Positions 32,943-38,610 of a DNA stretch of 38,610 nucleotides are shown here, in pieces. A program made the position numbers and the translations under genes. The notes beneath the pieces were generated by a model. That model saw only the letters and a list, made by a program, of their open reading frames with translations, had not been told where the DNA came from and did not search any database. Within the stretch, counting starts at the first letter, position 1. Every line of letters starts with the position of its first letter. Origin of the DNA: Cyclobacteriaceae bacterium (GTDB lineage Bacteria; Bacteroidota; Bacteroidia; Cytophagales; Cyclobacteriaceae); assembly GCA_016786495.1 (NCBI GenBank), contig JAEUUJ010000065.1, positions 1 to 38,610 of the forward strand. The letters are read 5' to 3'.

Positions 32943-34365
32943 GAGAATATCGGTGTATGCGGGGATAACTTTTCTGTCCCTGTTTTACACAGCCTGTGTT
33001 AAACCGAATGTAGTGTCGCGTGCGGAAAATAAAAATACGCCCACGGCTTTCGCTTCCTCACAGGATTCAACCAACAGCGCAAAGATCAACTGGCGTGAAT
33101 TCTTTACCGATCCGAATCTAACGGCCCTGATTGATACAGCCCTGAAAAACAATCAGGAGCTGAACATCATTCTGCAGGAGATTAACATCGCGAAGAATGA
33201 AGTAATGGTTCGCAAAGGAGAATATCTTCCGTTTATTGATCTGCAGGCAGGTGCAGGAATCGAGAAATCGAGCCGCAACACGCGTACCGGTTCGGTAGAA
33301 GAGAACCTGGAGATTGAACCGGGTAAAAAATTTCCTGATCCCTTACCGGATTTTATGGTAGGCGCACGCCTGTCGTGGGAAGTGGATATCTGGAAGAAGT
33401 TACGCAATGCGAAGAAGTCGGCTATGATGCGATACCTCGCTTCTACAGAAGGCAAGAACTTCATGGTTACGCGTTTGATTTCGGAGATCGCCAATTCATA
33501 CTACGAATTGATGGCGCTTGATAACCAACTGGAAATTCTGAGAAGCAACATCCGGATTCAGCAGAATGCGCTGGAGATTGTCAAGTTGCAAAAGCAAACT
33601 GCGAAAGTAACCGAGCTGGCGGTACGAAGGTTTGAAGCCGAACTGCTGAAAAACCAAAGCCATCAGTACGTTCTCGTGCAGCAGATTGTTGAAACCGAGA
33701 ACCGGATTAATTTTTTGGTGGGTCGTTTCCCGCAACCGGTTCAACGCAATTCGCAAAACTTTAACGACCTGATGCCGGCCATCATTAAAACCGGGTTACC
33801 CGCTCAACTGCTTGCCAACCGGCCCGACATCCGTCAGGCGGAATTGGAGCTTGCTGCGAGCAAACTGGATGTAAAGTCTGCGAAGGCAAACTTCTATCCT
33901 TCGCTTTCGCTTGATGCCGCACTTGGCTTGCAGGCTTTTAAAGCTTCGTACCTGATAACAAAACCTGAGTCGATGTTTTATACACTGGGCGCAGGATTGA
34001 TGCAGCCGCTCGTTAACCGGAACGCCATCAAGGCATATTACTACACAGCGAACTCGAAGCAGATTCAGGCAGTGTATGACTACGAGCAAAAAATCCTCAC
34101 GGGCTACATTGAAGTGGCCAACCAGTTGTCGAACATCAACAACCTGGAGAAGAGTTATAACCTGCAGGCACAACAGGTGGAAACGTTGAATCAGTCGACC
34201 GACATTTCCATACAGTTGTTTAAATCCGCCCGTGCCGATTACATGGAAGTGCTGCTCACACAACGTGATGCGCTGGAATCGAAATTTGAACTGATTGAAA
34301 CTAAAAAACAGCAGATGAATGCCGTGGTTAACATGTACCAGGCATTGGGAGGCGGATGGCGATAG
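32932..34365 (+). CDS. outer-membrane efflux channel (NodT/OprM family)
   Basis: The ATG at 32932 is preferred to the GTG at 32923. It overlaps the pump gene by 11 bases. The 477-residue lipoprotein has a signal ending in FYTAC (Cys22), then the TolC-like repeat domain: NWREFFTDPNLTALIDTALK, LSWEVDIWKKLRNAKKSA, a LANRPDIRQAELELAASKLDVK motif (residues near 290) and the closing DYMEVLLTQRDALESKFELIE. It forms the trimeric exit duct for the RND pump. A terminator follows the gene. Confidence 0.94.
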   Translation: MNIKRISVYAGITFLSLFYTACVKPNVVSRAENKNTPTAFASSQDSTNSAKINWREFFTDPNLTALIDTALKNNQELNIILQEINIAKNEVMVRKGEYLPFIDLQAGAGIEKSSRNTRTGSVEENLEIEPGKKFPDPLPDFMVGARLSWEVDIWKKLRNAKKSAMMRYLASTEGKNFMVTRLISEIANSYYELMALDNQLEILRSNIRIQQNALEIVKLQKQTAKVTELAVRRFEAELLKNQSHQYVLVQQIVETENRINFLVGRFPQPVQRNSQNFNDLMPAIIKTGLPAQLLANRPDIRQAELELAASKLDVKSAKANFYPSLSLDAALGLQAFKASYLITKPESMFYTLGAGLMQPLVNRNAIKAYYYTANSKQIQAVYDYEQKILTGYIEVANQLSNINNLEKSYNLQAQQVETLNQSTDISIQLFKSARADYMEVLLTQRDALESKFELIETKKQQMNAVVNMYQALGGGWR

Positions 34366-34388
34366 TGCGTTAGGCGTCTGACTGTTTT

Positions 34389-34434
34389 AAACGGGTCTTT
34401 GATTTGAGGTATCGAAGGCCCGTTTTTATTTTGT
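34389..34434 (+). terminator. terminator of the RND efflux operon
   Basis: AAACGGG (34389-34395) pairs with CCCGTTT (34419-34425). The inner part (CTT with AAG, GAT with ATC) extends the stem with single mismatches. TTTATTTTG follows. Confidence 0.75.
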
Positions 34435-34445
34435 TAGGGATCAGC

Positions 34446-35288
34446 CTAAACATCACCCGACAACTTATTTTGGTAGAGATCAATCCTCGCCCGAATCCAC
34501 GTTCGTCCAAAAAACATAAACAATACCAACACAATTCCCGTGATCGCGATGGTAATGTTATCGAGTTGAACCGCACGCGCTCCGTAATCCTCGACCGTTA
34601 ATAATCCCAACTCATTGACTTCCGGATCCGGCAAACTGAAGAGTAAGTTCCAGAAAAAGTGAAACCCCACGGGCGCCCAGATCGACCGGGTGACGATGTA
34701 CAGGTAAAATAAAATGATGGAAAGAATGAATACCCCAATGGCCCAGAACGGTGTGATTGTATTCATATCGTAACTGAATACGTGTGTTGCCGTAAACAGC
34801 GTGGAAGAAATCAGGGCCGTCCAAACAATGCTTACCTTTTTAGCAAGCAATGTGTTCACCAACAGTCCGCGGAAATAAAATTCTTCCCAGGCACCGACTA
34901 CCAGCGTGGCCATGATGAACTGGAAGGCTACCGCCCAATCATTTTCAGGACCGGTCAGCTCTGTACACGCAATACCTGCCAGACATGCGAATACAAGCGT
35001 AGCCGTGAAGAACCCGGTAGCGAACGTTATTCCGGTGAAGAATGGACGAACAGTGTTTGAAAAATCAAATCCATATTGCCGGGCAGATAATCCATTGAGT
35101 CTGCGGTTAATGATTCGAACGGAAATATAGACGACTATTGCCAGGCTGGTATCCGACAACATTGCGAACGTGGTCAGTCCCGATTCATCGAAGAATTCCG
35201 TCACCTGTTCCAGCAAAAAATACAGCACAACAATTCCGACCAGCAATACAGTAACTACAACGATCGTGGTCAGCAGGCGATTTCTCAT
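34446..35288 (-). CDS. CPBP family intramembrane metalloprotease
   Basis: The ATG at 35288 (MRNRLLTTIVVVTVLLVGIVV) is chosen; the open frame to 35405 would overlap the penicillin-binding protein gene. The 280-residue protein has seven or eight membrane helices and the ABI/CPBP motifs: Glu135-Glu136 and Arg140 in EEFYFRG, His169 in FTATHVF, and His210 with Asn214 in GFHFFWN. Family members are membrane-embedded proteases of the Rce1 type; the substrate here is unknown. It is divergent from the penicillin-binding protein gene across 109 bases. Confidence 0.9.
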   Translation of the reverse strand: MRNRLLTTIVVVTVLLVGIVVLYFLLEQVTEFFDESGLTTFAMLSDTSLAIVVYISVRIINRRLNGLSARQYGFDFSNTVRPFFTGITFATGFFTATLVFACLAGIACTELTGPENDWAVAFQFIMATLVVGAWEEFYFRGLLVNTLLAKKVSIVWTALISSTLFTATHVFSYDMNTITPFWAIGVFILSIILFYLYIVTRSIWAPVGFHFFWNLLFSLPDPEVNELGLLTVEDYGARAVQLDNITIAITGIVLVLFMFFGRTWIRARIDLYQNKLSGDV

Positions 35289-35397
35289 GAGGACTTGGTT
35301 TTGCTCAGGATGAAGTAGCCCCGCATTTAGTTGTAGGGCGCGACTCACCGGTAACAACAATTCCAAATTTCCGTACTTTAGGGAGCATTGAATTTCG

Positions 35398-37683
35398 ATG
35401 AGCACCCCAACCTCCCCCTCTCCCGGCCTCGTTCACAAGCTTCGAAAACTGGCGGCTATTGAAAGGCCGTGGTTTCGAAAAGTTGTACGGATCGTATGGA
35501 TACTTTTCTTCTGCTGGCTTTTTGGAGTTCCTCTCTATATCTATACCGTGAGCATCGACTTGTTTGGTATGTATGGCGGCTTGCCCGATCTGAAAGCCAT
35601 TGAAAATCCCGAAAATGATTTCTCATCGGAAGTGCTTTCAGCCGATGGCGTGTCACTGGGCCGTTATTTTGTTTTCAACCGGGCACAGGTTCGCTATGAA
35701 GATCTGTCTCCCGCACTCGTCAAAACACTGATTATCTCCGAAGATCACCGGTTCTACGAACATTCCGGCATGGATTTCTGGGCTTACCTGCGCGTAGCGA
35801 AAGGGATGCTGATGCTCAATCCGGAAGGTGGCGGAAGTACCCTCACGCAGCAGGTGGCCAAAAACCTGTTTACGCAAAACAAAGAACTCGATCTGAACGG
35901 CTGGATTGTAAAGGATTTTTTAAAAGGCGATTACCCGAGGCGCGCCATCGAGAAAACCAAAGAATGGATCATCTCCGTACACCTCGAACGAAACTTTACG
36001 AAAGAGGAAATCATCACGCTGTACTTTAATACCGTTCGCTTTGGCGATGTTGGCGGCATTCAGGTGGCTGCAAAAACATTCTTCAACAAAAAAGCAAACG
36101 AACTGAATATCCAGGAGACTGCCGTACTGATCGGCATGTTGCAGGCCAACTCAGCGTTCAATCCGAAAATCAATTACGACCGTTCGCTGAACAAGCGCAA
36201 CGAAGTGCTTGGCAAATTGTTAACGCATGGATTTCTCAAAAGCAAAAAAGCACTTGATTCACTTTGCGCACTTCCGATCGAACTGCATTACCGCGTACAA
36301 AATCAAAACCAGGGACTGGCCACCTATTTCCGGAGTGCAATCCGGCCGGAGCTGTCGGCATGGGCGCGTGAACGCGGGCTTGACCTGAACACCGCCGGAT
36401 TAAAAATTTACACCACCCTCGACAGTCGCATGCAGCAATACGCAGAAGATGCTGTAGCCGAAAACATGCGCAGGCTGCAGAAAGAATTCTTATCGAAATG
36501 GGGCGGCCGTAATCCGTGGATTGACGACAACCGGAATGAAATTCCCGGTTTTCTTGAATCGCGTATTCAACAAACCGATGTATATCGCGAACTCGCAAAA
36601 CGGTACGGAGAAAAGTCCGATTCGCTCAACATTCTGCTGAACGCCAGGAAGCGCATGCGGGTGTTTACGTGGCGGGGCGATCGCGACACCCTGTTCAGCT
36701 ATATGGACTCCCTCAACTACTACAAGAAAATGCTTAATGCCGGCTTTATGTCGATGGATGCACACACGGGTGAGATTCGGGCGTGGGTTGGCGGAATCAA
36801 TCATCGCTATTTCAAGTACGATCACGTGCGGCAAGGCAAGCGGCAGCCGGGCTCCACGTTTAAAACATTTGTGTACGGAGCTGCTATTGACGCGGGCTTC
36901 AGTCCGTGCGATGTACGCCAGGATATCTCTCCGCGGATTCCCGTTCCGGGAGGTGAATGGATGGTTGAAAACTCCGGTGGCGGACATGGTTCCGGACAAT
37001 CCATGACACTCCGCGAAGCGATGGCCAAATCTGTTAACTCAATCACCGCCCAGGTGATGATGGCCGTTACACCGGCAAACGTAGTTGAGTTCGCCCGCAG
37101 TGCCGGAATAAAAAGTAAACTTGATGCAGTACCCGCACTTTGCTTGGGCGTGAGTGATGTTTCATTGTATGAACTGGTAGGTGCGTACGGATCGTTTGTA
37201 AACGAGGGCATTTATACCGAACCCCGTTACATCACGCGCATTGAAGATAAGAATGGTAATGTGTTGTTTAGCGCCATTCCCAAAAGCCGGCAGGCGATGA
37301 GTGAAGAAACGGCCTACAAAATTATTTACATGTTGCGCGGTGGCGTTGAGATTGAAGGCGGAACGTCAGGCGGAATTCCGGCCGACCTGAAAGAAGACAA
37401 CGAGATTGGTGGTAAAACGGGTACCACAGACAATGCTTCCGATGGCTGGTACATGGGCGTAACAAAAGATTTGGTATCAGGTGCGTGGGTTGGTGGTGAC
37501 GAACGCAGCATTCACTTTTCTAACTGGACGGATGGCTCCGGTGCTAAAACTGCGCGACCAATCTTCACTACATTTCTTCAAAAAGTGTATGCCGACAAAC
37601 GGCTTCCGTATAAGAAAGGATATTTCAAGATGCCTGACAAGGCGTTGAATTTGGAATGTGATGTTCCGAACGACTTGCCGTAA
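35398..37683 (+). CDS. class A penicillin-binding protein (PBP1A-like)
   Basis: The 761-residue protein has a cytoplasmic basic start, one membrane anchor (VRIVWILFFCWLFGVPLYIY), a GT51 glycosyltransferase domain with catalytic Glu115 in IISEDHRFYEH and the motif GGGSTLTQQVAKNLF, and a transpeptidase domain with Ser486-x-x-Lys489 (PGSTFKTF), Ser545-Val-Asn547 and Lys673-Thr-Gly-Thr. It polymerises and crosslinks peptidoglycan in the periplasm. All catalytic residues are present and the length is normal. It converges with the next gene with three bases between stop codons. Confidence 0.96.
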   Translation: MSTPTSPSPGLVHKLRKLAAIERPWFRKVVRIVWILFFCWLFGVPLYIYTVSIDLFGMYGGLPDLKAIENPENDFSSEVLSADGVSLGRYFVFNRAQVRYEDLSPALVKTLIISEDHRFYEHSGMDFWAYLRVAKGMLMLNPEGGGSTLTQQVAKNLFTQNKELDLNGWIVKDFLKGDYPRRAIEKTKEWIISVHLERNFTKEEIITLYFNTVRFGDVGGIQVAAKTFFNKKANELNIQETAVLIGMLQANSAFNPKINYDRSLNKRNEVLGKLLTHGFLKSKKALDSLCALPIELHYRVQNQNQGLATYFRSAIRPELSAWARERGLDLNTAGLKIYTTLDSRMQQYAEDAVAENMRRLQKEFLSKWGGRNPWIDDNRNEIPGFLESRIQQTDVYRELAKRYGEKSDSLNILLNARKRMRVFTWRGDRDTLFSYMDSLNYYKKMLNAGFMSMDAHTGEIRAWVGGINHRYFKYDHVRQGKRQPGSTFKTFVYGAAIDAGFSPCDVRQDISPRIPVPGGEWMVENSGGGHGSGQSMTLREAMAKSVNSITAQVMMAVTPANVVEFARSAGIKSKLDAVPALCLGVSDVSLYELVGAYGSFVNEGIYTEPRYITRIEDKNGNVLFSAIPKSRQAMSEETAYKIIYMLRGGVEIEGGTSGGIPADLKEDNEIGGKTGTTDNASDGWYMGVTKDLVSGAWVGGDERSIHFSNWTDGSGAKTARPIFTTFLQKVYADKRLPYKKGYFKMPDKALNLECDVPNDLP

Positions 37684-37686
37684 AGA

Positions 37687-38421
37687 TTACAGTTGTACGG
37701 GCAGCAGGCTTGATGTTCGCACATAGCCTTCTGATTCACCGAGGCGCACTTTCGTCCAGATGTCTTTTGTGCCGAGCACATCTACCCGATGACCGTCACG
37801 CACAACGGCCATTACCGAGGCGCCTGCTGATGGACCATTCATCATGTACGTATTGTTTTTCGAGATGATTGCCTTTTCAAACAAGGCCGGCTGACTGAGG
37901 TGCATGATCAGCAACCCCGACACGATGCACAGCGCCACGAATTCTCCCACCGGCTTGTTTTTCATCATCAGCCGTTGCGTTAGCGCGATGGCCATGGTGA
38001 GTACAGCCAGGCCGAGCAACACCCAGGTGATCAGATCGCGGTGGGTGAGGTAAAATGAAAGCAACCGGTCAGACTCATCGGTGGAGTATCCTTCAAGCCG
38101 GTTTTTGGTGGCCAGTTCCTCGAGTTTTTTCAGCACATCCTGATCCTGCGTGGCGAGGTAGTATAAATTCAGGTAATATGCTGATTGCGAGACATTATTG
38201 AGGCCCTCTTCCACATATGCCATCCGGAGCAGCATGGCCGGGGTGTAGCGGTGATCGTCAAATAATTTCCGGTAAAGCTCGAGCGACTGGATATAACGCT
38301 TCTGGGCGAACAGAGAATCGGCCCGCACGAGCAGCGGATTATTGGTCTGCGCGGCTGCAATAGTGCCAAAAAACAGCAGGAACACCGATAATTTCACAAT
38401 TTTTAAAACCCTGTTTTGCAT
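37687..38421 (-). CDS. TPR and SH3-domain membrane protein (BatE-like)
   Basis: The 244-residue protein has a signal peptide (ending GTIAAAQ), a TPR-like helical part (ADSLFAQKRYIQSLELYRKL, PAMLLRMAYVEEGLNNVSQSAYYLNLYY), two membrane helices (LITWVLLGLAVLTMAIAL and VGEFVALCIVSGLLIMHLS) and a C-terminal SH3 domain (GASVMAVVRDGHRVDVLG to RLGESEGYVRTSSLLPV). The order TPR-membrane-SH3 resembles BatE-like proteins, but no other bat genes are near. Its start codon overlaps the -33 region of the divergent tRNA-Lys promoter. Confidence 0.78.
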   Translation of the reverse strand: MQNRVLKIVKLSVFLLFFGTIAAAQTNNPLLVRADSLFAQKRYIQSLELYRKLFDDHRYTPAMLLRMAYVEEGLNNVSQSAYYLNLYYLATQDQDVLKKLEELATKNRLEGYSTDESDRLLSFYLTHRDLITWVLLGLAVLTMAIALTQRLMMKNKPVGEFVALCIVSGLLIMHLSQPALFEKAIISKNNTYMMNGPSAGASVMAVVRDGHRVDVLGTKDIWTKVRLGESEGYVRTSSLLPVQL

Positions 38422-38445
38422 ATCATTCGTGTTCTGCTACCTTTG
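38415..38445 (+). promoter_or_regulatory. consensus promoter of tRNA-Lys
   Basis: TTTG (38415-38418), a 19-base spacer and TACCTTTG (38438-38445) match the Bacteroidota promoter exactly. The start is expected near 38452, leaving a leader of about 80 bases before the tRNA. Confidence 0.75.
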
Positions 38446-38449
38446 CGTC

Positions 38450-38519
38450 CTCAATTACGGAAAAGCTGCCAAAACAGCCAAAAAATTGAGACTTTGAAGC
38501 ACACCAACGGCCTCAAAGT
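38450..38519 (+). other. two hairpins in the tRNA-Lys 5' leader
   Basis: CTCAATT (38450-38456) can pair with AATTGAG (38484-38490), enclosing a small GCTG/CAGC hairpin. Directly after it, ACTTTGA (38491-38497) pairs with TCAAAGT (38513-38519). The two seven-base stems are adjacent and fill most of the leader between promoter and tRNA. They may be processing signals or a small RNA. Confidence 0.4.
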
Positions 38520-38534
38520 ACTGTAGAAGGTAAA

Positions 38535-38607
38535 GATCTCGTAGCTCAGTTGGTAGAGCATTACACTTTTAATGTAAGGGTCCTGGGTTCGAATCCCAGC
38601 GGGATCA
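38535..38607 (+). tRNA. tRNA-Lys (anticodon UUU)
   Basis: The 73-base cloverleaf has a paired acceptor stem (GATCTCG with CGGGATC, one G-T pair), a D-arm with AGCTCAGTTGGTAGAGC, an anticodon stem TTACA/TGTAA with loop CTTTTAA, a T-arm CTGGG-TTCGAAT-CCCAG and discriminator A. The anticodon is TTT. No CCA is encoded. Confidence 0.97.
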
Positions 38608-38610
38608 CAA

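Noticed and set aside
35289-35405. Longer N-terminus of the CPBP protease
   Set aside because: It would overlap the divergent penicillin-binding protein start and adds a hydrophilic segment with no family match.
1-38610. CRISPR array, prophage, or complete insertion sequence
   Set aside because: No direct-repeat array, phage structural genes or transposase was seen; the only mobile-like element is the GIY-YIG fragment at the left edge.

Overview
The window looks like chromosomal DNA of a Bacteroidota bacterium, most likely a Cytophagales-type relative. The reasons are a SusC/SusD pair, a C-terminal type IX secretion (T9SS) sorting domain, several MacB/FtsX-type permeases without their ATPase, few Shine-Dalgarno sequences, and promoters of the Bacteroidota form TTTG-N19-TAnnTTTG. 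The genus cannot be named from the sequence alone.

Left edge (1-790), minus strand: a small leader ORF with three Trp and four Phe codons is followed by hairpins and a U-tract terminator, an arrangement typical of amino-acid attenuation. Immediately downstream lies the 5' half of a tRNA-Leu whose D-loop is split by a perfect 20-bp palindrome, and then a GIY-YIG nuclease gene with an apparent one-base frameshift. I read this as a mobile or REP-like element that landed behind an attenuator.

Region 792-12301: six co-directional minus-strand genes form a compact locus: a T9SS-tagged cyanophycinase-like S51 peptidase, SusC, SusD, two beta-propeller lipoproteins and a second, Sec-exported cyanophycinase. 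A secreted S8 protease converges on its end. The logic is that of a polysaccharide utilisation locus with peptidases in place of glycosidases, so the proposed substrate is cyanophycin or a related Asp-rich or isopeptide polymer. This is the most interesting metabolic hypothesis in the window.

Region 12302-27911: housekeeping and accessory genes. They include a TonB-domain lipoprotein, a LemA/DUF3137 pair, two large MacB-like permeases, a DUF1080 hydrolase, a nucleoid-associated protein, a Spy-like protein, a YiaA-type membrane protein, a Crp/Fnr regulator and an ABC exporter. An FNR-like box sits about 42 bp upstream of the predicted yiaA start point, next to the gene of a regulator with an FNR-type recognition helix.

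Region 27912-38610: a small secreted protein with a good promoter and a TTG start is followed by a complete tripartite RND efflux operon (adaptor, pump, outer-membrane channel) ending in a terminator. Then come a CPBP membrane protease, a class A penicillin-binding protein, a TPR/SH3 membrane protein and tRNA-Lys(UUU), which has a consensus promoter and a hairpin-rich leader.
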